DNA of 64,000 nucleotides from positions 137,603,587 to 137,667,586 of the forward strand of contig CP136061.1 in NCBI GenBank assembly GCA_032622095.1, in the 5' to 3' direction. Origin of the DNA: Siphonodentalium dalli. Taxonomy: Eukaryota; Mollusca; Scaphopoda; Gadilida; Siphonodentaliidae. Numbering within the stretch: position 1 is the first letter of the stretch; the number at the start of each line of letters is the position of its first letter. Below, in pieces: positions 44,510 through 55,110 of the stretch. A program made the translations under genes and the position numbers. The notes under the pieces were generated by a model. The model had not been told where the DNA came from, ran no database searches, and worked only from the letters and a program-made list of their open reading frames with translations.

Positions 44510-45430
44510 ATTGAGTTATCACGCTAACGGTGAAAAAATTGCTAAAAAAAATGGTTTGAATCAGTTAATATTTGATTGAGTTATCGCGCAAACGGACAAA
44601 CCTGGTTTTCGAACTCGTCCGAGATATTGTTGCAAGAGACTCATATATCAAATATGGTTTGAATCAGTTAATATTTGATTGAGTTATCGCGCTAACGGTG
44701 AAAAAATGCTAAAAATAGACAAACTAAGGCACATAACTCCGGGGAAAAAATTCGGACAAACCTGGTTTTCGAACTCGTCCGAGATATTGTTGCAAGAGAC
44801 ATATATACCAAATATGGTTAAAATCAGTTAATACTTTATTCAGTTATCGCGCTAACGGTGAAAATCGCGCTAGCGGTGAAAAAAATGCTAAAAATAGACA
44901 AACTAAGACCCATAACTCCGGGGAAAGAATTCGGACAAACCTGGATTTCGAACTCGTCCGAGATATTGTTGCAAGAGACTCATATATCAAATATGGTTTG
45001 AATCAGTTAATATTTGATTCAGTTATCACGCTGACGGTGAAAAAAATGCTAAAAATAGACAAACTAAGGCCCATAACTCCGGGGAAAAAATTCGGACAAA
45101 CCTGGTTTTCGAACTCGTCCGAGATATTGTTGCAAGAGACTCATATATCAAATATGGTTGTAATCAGTTAATATTTTATTGAGTTATCGCGCTAACAGGT
45201 GATAAAATTGCAAAAAAGTCATCAAAGATGGATAACTCTTGTCAAAAAGTTCGGACGTGGTCCATTTTCTACAGGCAGTAAATAGTCATTGGGAGCAACT
45301 CACATACCTAAAAAAAATTGAATCCGTTCACAAATGTCAAAGTTATAAGGCATTCTTTAGGTCCGCCCGCTGCCGCCGCCAACCGTCCATCGTCAAACGT
45401 GTGCCCTTGAAATCACTTAGCGTCAATTAA
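44510..45430 (+). repeat. Pearl/HINE-like array 3, about 160-bp units
   Basis: 'gttatcgcgctaacggtga' recurs near 44517, 44582, 44684, 44843, 45022 and 45184, and 'gaactcgtccgagatattgt' near 44612, 44773, 44949 and 45113. Main spacing is 159-179 bp. A short CCGC/GCCG-rich, GTCC-bearing tract ends the array at about 45360-45395. It shares the 'gaactcgtcc' and 'gttatcgcgctaacg' blocks with array 1 and the unit beside the helicase. Confidence 0.83.
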
Positions 45431-45639
45431 GTCATTGTTTCGTCATATTACATCATATAATGCTTAAGTACGCTTCTAACCAATTATTTTAATTTTAATA
45501 TTAATTAACAGTTCTAGTAGTTTGATTGTTTTTTTCTCGCATTTCCTCCACGTGGGCCGCGATGCGTTTCGATTTGATTTTGATTGTTTCATGGTTCTTA
45601 AATAGTATACGTTATAAATACAAAAGTTGTGTAACTAAA

Positions 45640-45990
45640 ATATAATTATACGGTACTTCGCTTCACTCCCCTCTTTCGTTTTGGCCGATGTACGGTATGC
45701 AATACCAATTAACTTGACAAACGTTCTTCCTTCCTGCACTCTATCCCTCAACCCCCTCCTTGAACAATATTTTTTCGGATCTAACATGTTATCCCCGTCT
45801 GCTAAATTTACCCTATATGGTATCTACTCTGATGCCAAGGGTAAACTTCCTGCTCCGAGGAAAAGACTTTATAAAAGCCTTTTAGGCTTGTTGTCCAATC
45901 CCCGTTTTGAATATTATTATTACTTATGTCAATTTGTTTGAATGTATTACATGTTTTGTTCGAAATTAAATATTGTTTACACCAATGACG
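45640..45990 (+). repeat. LINE 3' tail fragment 1
   Basis: 5'-truncated LINE 3' UTR: 'aaaagccttttaggcttgtt' then 'gtccaatccccgttttga' and an end of the type 'aaattaaatattgtttacac'. It matches the LINE C tail and 50954-51242. A plus frame of 86 codons here is not supported as coding. Confidence 0.7.
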
Positions 45991-46240
45991 GGACATACCA
46001 ACCAGTAAGATCGTCTTATATATTCCAAGGCAGGCACTAAGTCTTGTCTTGGTGATTTAAATGGTTTCACCAGTAATCTCCATGATTTCAATACAGAAAA
46101 CTAGAGATCTGATTCCATGAAATCAGATATACTTCCATGGTTTCGATATCCAATGTGAAATAACTGGTGCTTCGTAATATGACTTTAGACTTGAATTGAC
46201 ATTTCGACATAAGATATATTGCATGGTTTTATATCATACT

Positions 46241-46975
46241 AGAAGGTGACCCGACTTCGTCCGGGCTTTGACCTTGAATTGTCCATTTTGAAGGTCAAGG
46301 TCAAGTGGGGTCACGATTTGACCAGTCCAAAAACACTGCCCGGACAAAAGTACCCGACAAACGTGCCCGTCGAAATCCATCCGATTTTACCCGATTTGAC
46401 CTTGAATTGATCATTTTGAAGGTCAAGGTCAGGTCGGGGTCACGATTTGACCCGTCCAAAACACCCAGTGGACAAAGGTAACCCCACGTATCAAATTTCG
46501 TCGAAATCCCATCAAAATTGGCGATTTGACCTTGAAGTTACCCGATTTCAAGGTCACGTCGCACGGGCAAATGAATATGCTTATGAGACTCGCCATAAGA
46601 AAGTACCCCCACATACCAAGTTTCATCAAAATCCCATGATATTCGGGCGTTTGACCTTGAAATGACCCGATTTCAAGGTCAAGGTCACGTTGCACGGACA
46701 AATGAATATGCTTATGAGACTCGCCATAAGAAAGTACCCCCACATACCAAGTTTCATCGAAATCCCGTGATATTCGGGCGTTTGACCTTGAAATGACCCG
46801 ATTTCAAGGTCAAGGTCATGTCGCACGGACAAATTAATATGCCTATGTTCGTCCCCGGCCGAAAATACCCCCACATACCAAGTTTCATCGAAATCGGGTG
46901 GGAAGTTTTCGAGTTCATCGCGAACACACACACAGACAGACAGACAGATCTTCCAAAATATATAATAGATGGTTC
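46241..46975 (+). repeat. Pearl-like element 4 with TGACCTTGA arrays
   Basis: Starts 'actagaaggtgacccgactt', has four to five units of 126-130 bp, then 'aagtttcatcgaaatcgg', (ACAC/GACA)n at 46925-46948, and an AT-rich end 'atatataatagatgg'. Each unit contains 'tgaccttga' and 'tcaaggtca' as an inverted pair, so single units can fold. Two units carry the same 'gcttatgagactcgccataa' stretch almost unchanged, suggesting recent expansion. Overlapping frames (up to 152 codons, minus) are repeat shadows. Confidence 0.8.
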
Positions 46976-47677
46976 GAACCAGCGTGGTAGTACTGGATAT
47001 GGCAATCTGATGCGTCAGGTTCCCAACCAACTGACCCCCAGCCAAAAGTTTAGTTCTATTCGATGGAATACATTTTAGGGACAATTACCTTAAAATCCTG
47101 ATCGCATTCCTACTGCTATTAGTTTCTGAGTATTTCAAATTGAATAGAAAACGGCCCCATTAGAAAAGCAATATATACTTCCTTAGTTACATCATGTAAA
47201 TATAATTACAGATTCAAACTATACTCACTTTACTTTAAAGCACATGGAGGTTTGCGCTCCAAAATACACATAATATTATTCGCTTTTGAATTTGTTTCAG
47301 TATCGAAATAGGTCGATACATATCTTAACTACCTTTCTACGAGCCTTATGTAACCCAAAAAAGACGCATTGAAGTAATGAAAAATACAACTGTGAATACA
47401 GTGTTTGGGTCCCAAACACAAAACAGCAATTTGCACGACAATGGAACAGAAAAGAGCGTTTTGTGGTTTTCTATTCCTGATATGGTATCAATAAAGAGTG
47501 TTTATCTGACTTCTGGCGAAAAGTTGAAAACTGCTGAAAAATGGCTGTGACTTTGGCAAGTGGTTTTCAGAGCATATGAATCCGATATATCAATAGTTCG
47601 TTTATTTATCGACCTACCGTATCCGTCGCTCCAAATTATGTAGAACAAAATGGAGGTTCGAATGAGCCATGTCCGTT
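46976..47677. other. Spacer with R1-like fragment
   Basis: No gene. 47448-47505 resembles the central R1 motif ('aaaagagcgtt' and 'tcctgatatgg'). Confidence 0.35.
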
Positions 47678-48053
47678 TAGGGTGGATACACACATGCATG
47701 TAATCTCTGTAATTATCGTGTATTTGGCGTTTTACATGGATCATACAGACCATGTAATATGTGTCCGTTGACAACCCAATCATTACATCTACGTTTGACC
47801 ACAGTGAGCCAAGCTCTGAACGTGCAGAGAACCTTTGACTGAACGAAGTCGTTAGGCCGCTTAAAATAATTGTTCGCGCGATAACCCAAATGTTGGACTT
47901 ACTGTTTACATCATTGATTGTCAGTCTTCTCTTGGTTTTATACATGTGATGGCCCCTGGATTTCCCCAACGCAGGGGCTATGATCCCCAACATGGGGGTG
48001 TTATAAGGATTTCCTTACACAGGGGCTATATGATCCCCGACTTGGGGCTATAT

Positions 48054-48120
48054 TAGACGCCACATCCGTCCAATCTCGCTACTCTCATCGAGTAGCGAGA
48101 TTGGACGGATGTGGCGTCTA
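48054..48120. mobile_element. Perfect 67-bp hairpin with 30-bp arms
   Basis: Arms 'tagacgccacatccgtccaa' plus 10 bases are perfectly complementary around a 7-nt loop (ctcatcg). Flanked by 'gggctatat' and 'gggctttat', a possible 9-bp duplication with one mismatch. The hairpin appears to split a 'gggctatatgatcccc' unit, so it is probably a very young palindromic insertion. Confidence 0.8.
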
Positions 48121-48544
48121 GGGCTTTATATGATTCCGAACGCTACCAGGCGGGGTGGCTAACTCAGAGCTATTTAAGTAAAACATATTATATTGTACCT
48201 TCTTGCCCAGATTATTCCGACCGATACATTCAACTAAGTCCCATAACGATTTGAAGCTTTCGAAACCCCACGCCAAGCAAGCATCATTGGTCGAAAATGT
48301 TCTATATCAAGTCTGTATATACACCAGATGTGTCGCTGCTGGTGTTCGTGCATTAATAAAATGCCAGATATCACACAGACGTAACTAATTTCCACATCCG
48401 TAAGAGAAGACCTGTTTTGGACTGGCCTTAAATGTCCTGATAACAAGAGAGTTTGACTTCGCTTATCACTACTCACTTGGCTGGCCTGTTAACAATGAAT
48501 CTCTCGCGCGCAGGTGATCAATGTTGTCAATTATTGGTGTGGCC

Positions 48545-48568
48545 ATGTAAAATACATGTATTTTACAT
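48545..48568. repeat. 24-bp perfect palindrome
   Basis: 'atgtaaaatacatgtatttt' extended by 'acat' is its own complement. It sits next to the right TIR of the 47678-48604 element. Confidence 0.75.
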
Positions 48569-48604
48569 ACAGAGATTACATGCATGTGTGTATCCACCCT
48601 AACC

Positions 48605-49015
48605 CAATGACGTTGCACCAGATTGTTCATTATTCAGAAATAAATCCCCCCCCCATCCCTCACAATGGGAGAGGTACATGTAATGGCAAATCTCATATTT
48701 TGTATAAAATATAGATGTTCCATACGAAATGGGAGGAAACTTGGAAATGTAGTCGGAGAAACCTACGTGATACGAAATGAATGCCATGGAATCACCAGTC
48801 GTGTACTGGTCGCCGGGTCAATCAATAGAAAAGAGGTGGGACGAATATTCCAATTGTCGAAAAATACGCTCGTTTGCAACGTCCGTTTTATTCTCATAAT
48901 GGTAGTTTGATTATATTGTTCTCACCAGAGCATCTAGTCTGATCAGATTTGTCGGACTGATGTCAGCTCTTTATTCAGCATGTTTATTAATTGATTGCAG
49001 TTAGGAACAAAATAT
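48605..49015. other. Spacer
   Basis: C-tract near 48643-48652; an 81-codon plus frame (48665-48910) without motif. Nothing further seen. Confidence 0.35.
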
Positions 49016-49119
49016 TGATGCTTATATTATATACGATCAAATGATTGATGCTTATATTATATTATATACGATCAAATGATTGATGCTTATATTATATTAT
49101 ATTATATACGATCAAATGC
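49016..49119 (+). repeat. Staircase tandem repeat with growing ATATT tract
   Basis: Three successive units of 'tgatgcttatat...acgatcaaatga'. The internal 'ttata' block increases by exactly 5 bp per unit (two, three, four copies). Confidence 0.85.
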
Positions 49120-49639
49120 TGAACACTTCAGGTCATGTCATGGTGATTGGAAGGTAATCTTAGTTTTATATGAAATAGAAATGAACAATCTATAATAACT
49201 GCATTAAAATGATTACATTCACTACAATGGCTATGCTTGTTGTCATATTCCTTTTTCCAATCATTAGCCTTTGACACAATTTTCCCAGTGTATCGTAAAT
49301 GGGTAGAAACATTTCTTGTTTTACTGCTTGTCAACAAATTATTGTTCCTACTCACCAGATTAGTCTCGTCAATCTTCGTTTGTTATACTGATATCTCTTC
49401 ACCAACCGTAACTTTCTGGGCTGACATATGCTCCTTCTTCGTCGCTGTCTTCTTTACAACTTAGAAAAGAACGATGATCCCAAATGCCAAACACTTTTGG
49501 TTATGACTGACATGTAATCTTTTTTAGTTTTATTTGCAATATAAGACTAGATGCAAAGGACCCTATTGTTTACGGTCATAATTTTATTCAAAATGACACA
49601 CAAGTTGAACCAAATTTGTTGTGTGGTGGGATACCTATA
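49120..49639. other. Spacer
   Basis: Frames at 49128-49355 (minus) and 49237-49464 (plus) overlap and carry no motif. No repeat recognised. Confidence 0.35.
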
Positions 49640-49740
49640 TGAAATTCTAGCGGAACCAGGCTCCCGAAAACAGGCTCCCTTCGGGAGCCTTTATTGAGCT
49701 GTGTGCACATGACAGACAGACCCTACTCTTTTATATATAG
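49640..49740 (+). repeat. Pearl-like 3' end fragment with hairpin
   Basis: 'ggctcccttcgggagcc' (17-bp hairpin) then 'gacagacagacc' and 'cttttatatatag', the terminal layout of pearl-like elements without an array. Confidence 0.65.
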
Positions 49741-49764
49741 GTAATATTTATTATGCTACTTCAA

Positions 49765-49990
49765 TATATCCCCGTGCAAATAGGTTCATCTTGGACATAA
49801 TCATTGGCACTTGTTCAGATAGGACTTATTTGATTATGGAATAAGCACACAGTGGACTTATGCCCGTTATTATGTTGGATTGGATGGCGCGCGTCACAGT
49901 GAAAACACATAATATAAAGAGCGTACATCTGGTCTGCATATAGGTGCATATTGAACCTAAATATTCACATTTATTTGGTTCATAAATAGT
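49765..49990 (+). repeat. Dispersed repeat R3, copy 2
   Basis: 'gcaaataggttcat', 'cagtgaaaacacata' and 'gagcgtacatctgg' are shared with 63085-63390 and partly with 28140-28350. Confidence 0.6.
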
Positions 49991-50069
49991 GAGCTTATCC
50001 TTTCTGTGTTTTTTTTTTATTTATTTCAATAAAAAAAATTAATCACAATTATGAAAACAACCACTGTTA

Positions 50070-50210
50070 TAACCTCCTCAAGGGTACCCCAAGTCACCAC
50101 ACCAACTTTGGTTGAAATCGGACTAGCAGTCTGGGAGAAAAATCCGAACATACACACAGGCGGACGGACAGACAGACATATCCTAGTCTTTTATATATAT
50201 AGATACATAT
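50070..50210 (+). repeat. Pearl-like 3' end fragment
   Basis: 'ccccaagtcaccacaccaac' then 'ttggttgaaatcgg', (GGAC/GACA)n at 50160-50178 and 'cttttatatatatag'; same terminal layout as 46900-46975. Confidence 0.7.
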
Positions 50211-50290
50211 CTGGCCGAATTCTGGTCTCTGGTCTGGACCCGGTTTCACGTAAAATATAGTCTAGACCAGATACAGACCACGGTGATAAC
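50211..50290. repeat. Short repeat with 'ctggtctctggtctgga'
   Basis: 'gaattctggtctctggtctg' recurs inverted at 61801-61820. 'gtctagaccaga' in the same stretch forms a partial palindrome with it. Confidence 0.55.
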
Positions 50291-50852
50291 GCGGTGTGTT
50301 GTTACCTATAGCTTCGAAACGAGTGAGCTAGGATCATTGGTCCGTAATCTCGTCTTTTTAAAACTCAGGTTTACGTAAACGAAGGTTTGCCATTCAAGCC
50401 TTTGTCGGGTCTGTTCATAATTCGAACAATGTGGCAACGTACAAGTTCTGGTAACAGAAACATAAGTATTTTTGGAAGCATTTATCGTCATGTTAACCAA
50501 ATAGGAATTGTGTTATATTGCTATGACCTGTAGTGGATAGATTATAATTATATATCAAGAGGACAAAATTTAATATAATCGATAATTATGTGTGTTATAG
50601 GTAATAGTCTACAACTGAGACCTAGTACCCCCCCCCCCCCCACGGTCTGAGATTTTGTGTAAATACCGAGACTCAAACATGAGACGAGAATACCGATAGT
50701 TTAGCTGGCTTTACAGTGGAGTTTTATTTTAATATCCTTGCACTTTTTGATAGCACACTACCGTTAGATGGATTAAGACAGATATTACTACGAGCATAAT
50801 TTTCATCACGTAGCAACTAAATTATTGAAAACTCTGCCCCCTCTACTTTCTC
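50291..50852. other. Spacer
   Basis: C-tract at about 50629-50641; no gene recognised. Confidence 0.35.
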
Positions 50853-50862
50853 ACTCTCTCTG

Positions 50863-50932
<70 letters not shown>

Positions 50933-50953
50933 ATCTCTCTCTCTCTCTCTCTG
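50853..50953. repeat. (TC)n microsatellite
   Basis: About 100 bp of nearly pure tc dinucleotide, with single interruptions near 50923 and 50933. Confidence 0.95.
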
Positions 50954-51242
50954 CCTCCTGCTATCCTTAACACTATCTTCCTGCTGTTTCCATCCCCAAC
51001 TCAAACTTAGTTACTTTTCCTTTTAAAAACATTATTTATATCCTTTCCCGTCTGATCGATACCCCTCCCTCACTTATTGGGGATGGGGCATGTCGCCAAA
51101 GAGGAGAAAACTTCATATAAGCCCTCGGGCTTGTTGTCTGATCCTCATTTCCATACATTATCTCTTATATGTTATATATTTATGTCATTTGTGTATTATG
51201 TGTATTATGTTTGGATTTGGAAATAAAAATATGTTTACACTA
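50954..51242 (+). repeat. LINE 3' tail fragment 2
   Basis: 'acttcatataagccctcggg' then 'cttgttgtctgatcctcatt', ending 'ggaaataaaaatatgtttac'. Homologous to 45640-45990 and to the LINE C 3' UTR. The preceding TC tract may be part of the same UTR. Confidence 0.72.
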
Positions 51243-52714
51243 AGACAGATTTTCGTGCTATTATTTCTACGCGCAATATGTTATCGATCGGTGTGATCTA
51301 CAAGGATAAATATGGAATGATAGGGGTTTTGCAATGGATGCGGGTATCGTTAGTTCTGTGTTTTTGGAATGATTTGAGGTCGGAGCTACATGTAGTCACT
51401 AATTCGTCATTTGGGAATAAATTATTGCTGGACTGGATATACAATATAACAGCAAAATCTCTCAAAATATATTAAGACAAAACGAAAAATTGTTGTACAA
51501 AATAAGGAAATGTCTGATAACAAATATAATATCATACTCATCAATAAGATCGACAATGTTTTTAAGTTTATGCCACACATCTAATATTTACGTGGAAAAC
51601 CGATATTGTATGTCTCGTATCAATTTGTGAGGGTCCGGGGTTTTCGTGAATGTCACTGGCAAATAGTAAAATCAAAGAAAGAATAATCATAAATTTGATA
51701 TTAGTTCTGCATCATCTGAACATGAAACCTCGCTTCCAAGATACTTTTCGTTGTTTACGGCCACCAACGTCAACGAGTCCTATTGTTGCTGTTTTGCTGA
51801 ATATTTATCACCATAAGTAAGAAAATTTAAGCTATATAAAAAATTTGCAACAGCTGTTTGCATAGACGATCGCTCTGACTGAGGGAGTGACATCAGCAGG
51901 GAGAGGGATTCGCCTGGACCAGAGGCAATGTGGCCTACACATTGTTATGAAGAAATCGATACCAGTAAATCTAGCACTTCTAAGTTGTATTGAGATACAT
52001 GTACATCTTGTAGGTTAGCACTATACACGAGTGGAGGTCAGCGCCTAAAAGTATCTATAAATAATCCTAGCTGTCATTTGTAAAAACAATGTTTCACTTC
52101 ATTTAGGACTGGTAGCAATATAGCATTGTTAATAATGCTTTAAATTGATTGGTGTAATTTCGAAGAAAGAAAAACACATGTAATTCTATGAGATTTGCTC
52201 ATAGGGGAAGTAAACGAAAAACTTTCCATACGTGTCTGGCTTGATTTTCAACACAAAGAGGTACAAATGTATTGTGAATGGGTGAATGAGAAGTTTTAGT
52301 AACATAAATATTCTCAATTTTAATTGAATTCAATTAACGAGTCACTCCTTTTGTTTTAAGATACTTTACGTTCCCTGGTGCCAGAGACAAAGCTGTATGA
52401 CTTCAATCAGAGTTTAATATTATCATGGATGTACGGCATCAATTTAGTTGACTTAGGGGTCTTATGTTCAGTAACCCGGCAACTATGAACCAAAGGTGAC
52501 CCCCAAATCAATAGTCCAATGCACTAAGAAATATTTAGTGTACTGAATGAGGGAGGTCACTCTCCATTCACAGTCGATATCGACTGTGCTTTAAATTACA
52601 GCGTGATCAAGCTTAATCAAATATTAGTATAATAACCGAAATATAATAACACATTCATTTCAGAATTATTCTGAATATCACAGAAAAGTCATTCTATCAA
52701 CGTTCGTTGTAACC
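51243..52714. other. 1.5-kb spacer before the L1-like element
   Basis: AT-rich, no gene or repeat boundary recognised; possible host sequence. Confidence 0.35.
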
Positions 52715-53052
52715 TATATTAGGCTTCCAGGACTTCCGGTATGGCAGCGACCACGTGAGCAACTATCCAGAACTCGGAGGAAAAAAACTGAATAAAATGA
52801 CAAACAATCTCTGAATAGAAAAATTCAGCAGACTTAATTTATTAACCAACTTTATTTTCGAGATGTAGCGAAACAAATCTATAAGTTTGGCGATACATAA
52901 ACAGACAATTTCAACAAAAACGCAAGTCAGCGTGTACGTAACACGAAATTAGGGAACTAACTTTTCCAAGAAGTCGGCAACACGAGCGCAGTTAGCAGAA
53001 AAACTCGAAAAAGACTATTCATGCAACAGTTTCCCAGACATTTCAAAATGTT

Positions 53053-53833
53053 TTTCTAAAATGCACGAAGCATTAGGCGGACGTTTGGGCAGTGTGGAGA
53101 AAAAGATAGACGAATTGACAAAAAAAGTACAGAGCGTGGAAAAAAATCGAAGAAAGCAGTGGACTCAGTTACAGTCTTGGAAGAAGAAGTGATTCCAAAG
53201 ATTCTAGAAAGAATACGTGATTTGGAAGAAAGTGCTACAGAAACAAAAGAGTATTGTGACTTAAAGTTTGATGAAATTGAAATGACAACAGTAAACCTTG
53301 GCATGGGACAAGAAACTCTGGAAGAAGATTTTAAGTGCCTATCTAAAAAACAGGAAGAGCTATACAGTGCACACATAAAGCTAGACAGATGGGGCAGGAA
53401 ATGGAATCTGTTAATTAGAGGAATTTCTGGTACGATAAAAGAAAGTGCAGATCAAACTGAAGAAAAAGTACGTGACTCACTCACCCGCAAACTCAAAATT
53501 GAGGAAGAAGAAGTTGCAAATATGTTCTTTGCCGCTTGCCATCGACTACCGTCCGGACGGGACAATGAACCTGATGTGATTGTGAGGTTAGTTTCTCTGA
53601 CACATCGAGATTTAATCTTAGACAGTGCGAAAACGCTAAAAGCAGGAAGTGGTTATGGGGTTTCAGTAGATCTTCCCCCAACCCTAGCCAAGCTGAGAAA
53701 ACAACTCCTAAAACCGCGCAGAATTTCCAATGGAACAAAAAAAGAAGACAAAATTAGTGTACTTAAAATCTTAACCCTACTTGAAGTTGGAGAAGAAGAC
53801 ATAGAGACAGTCACAACAGATAAACATTCATAG
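53053..53833 (+). pseudogene. L1-type ORF1 protein (coiled coil + RRM), frameshifted
   Basis: RNA-binding chaperone-like ORF1 of the L1/Tx1 group. The first segment (53053-53150) gives 'MHEALGGRLGSVEKKIDEL', a coiled-coil start. A one-base frame break near 53145 leads into the long frame 53159-53833. There a coiled coil (residues about 1-80; EEEVIPKILERIRDLEES, SKKQEELYSAHIKLDRW) is followed by an RRM-like domain beginning RKWNLLIRGISG and containing FFAACHRLPSG and DVIVRLVSLTHRDLILDSAK. The C-terminal domain has DLPPTLAKLRKQLL. Length fits typical L1 ORF1p. It would package the element RNA in cytoplasmic RNPs. The frameshift probably inactivates this copy. Confidence 0.85.
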
Positions 53834-55110
53834 ATGTACTATAGTGCACCCAAAAACAAATACCAGGAGGGAATTCTACAAGCAGTAGAACACTTTTGTT
53901 TTGTCTCAAAGTATTATTATTTGTTATAATATGAATATATAAATATGTTGAATATGTTTCACACACCCTGTGCTCAACCAGCCAGTCTGATGCAGGCTTT
54001 TATTTTGCTAATCAAGAGTCAATTTATATCTTCTAGATTTCTGTGGCACTGGTCTGACTATAACAAATGATGCAATCTTTCAATTAAATAATGGCAACAT
54101 CACAGACCACTGTACAATCCATCAAGGGAAAATTTATCATATTCTTTCATTTTTAAATGGACACCAGGCATGTGAATTGGAAAAACAAGACTCTAGGTTC
54201 AATGTATACCAACACTTACTATTAATGATTTTAAATATATAATTACTACTAGTAGTAATTGGCCAAAAATAGACCATACACGCAAGCTTGACATGGGGCA
54301 ATGAAGAGCTTGGCAAGCTTTAATGGGTCAACAATATATAGAAGTTAATTGTTTAAAAATTGCTGGTTTTGTTTATAGTGGTTGAATTCGGGAAGTGTGT
54401 GACTTGTTGATACAGTGATGCCCAAAGTAATTGACCACTTGGCCGCGGGGGAGTTGTGGGTGTTTTTTTCGGAATTTGGTTGGGGTGTGGCTTTTTGTCA
54501 TTTTTCGGAGGGCTCTCGCCGGGAGCTTTCTGATGAGTGGCGGTCGGCCATATTTCCGACTGGGTATTGGGGGGTCGCCCTTGATTCTGCTGTGGTTGGG
54601 TGGTCGATTGCTTTGGTCATTACTGTATGATTAAAAAAATGTGACAAACTGAATGATATGGTTTCTCAGTCAGATCAATAGTATCTTCTATTACAGTTAT
54701 TTTTCAGTTATTATAAGGAAAATCTAAAAAGCATGGTTATTCAATGTTAACAGTCTGATAGTATTTCACAAGGCACTCAGTTAAAAATATATAACTAAGC
54801 TTATACAACATTTTCCAAAGAGTTCTGGACTTCACTTGAATATAAATAGAAAAGAGGATGGAATGTGAAATACGCTGGTACTTTCTACTAGCGTATTTGA
54901 CATTGCATGTGCTTTTCTATAAATACAAAACTCAGATTGATACACGTGCAGAGAGCAAAGCAGTTCATTTCGAAGTCCATTGTTATTGTTATAAAAATTA
55001 TTATAGATCAACATATATACTTATCTCAGTTTTTTGTCTAAATGTACATGTTAAAATTGTTTATCAACATTGGGTTTTTTTAGTCAACACTATCAGATAT
55101 TTATATATTA
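53834..55110 (+). other. Inter-ORF region of the L1-like element
   Basis: 1.28 kb, unusually long for an L1-type spacer even after removing the 217-bp MITE-3. AT-rich, no recognisable coding motif; a plus frame at 54858-55118 has none. Could contain further old insertions. Confidence 0.5.
54411..54627. mobile_element. MITE-3, diverged relative of MITE-1/2
   Basis: TA at 54411-54412 and 54626-54627. Ends CAGTGATGCCCAAAGTAATT and, inward from the right, CAGTAATGACCAAAGCAATC. The right arm continues 'gaccacccaaccacagcaga', matching the MITE-1 arm pattern 'aaccacagcagaa'. The centre is GC-rich and unlike MITE-1. It sits between ORF1 and ORF2, so it inserted after the LINE. Confidence 0.75.

Larger units (their letters stand above)
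47678..48604. mobile_element. TIR element, about 925 bp, 35-bp perfect TIRs
   Basis: 'TAGGGTGGATACACACATGC' and following 15 bases at 47680-47714 are repeated as an exact complement at 48568-48602. TA at both edges suggests a TA duplication. Inside are overlapping frames (minus, 47502-47993, 163 codons) without a recognised domain, 'gggctatatgatcccc' short tandem units (47955-48050) and the 67-bp hairpin described next. Non-autonomous DNA transposon of unknown family. Confidence 0.7.

Noticed and set aside
46429-47084. Several frames up to 152 codons
   Set aside because: All lie over the tandem pearl-like units and repeat with the unit period.
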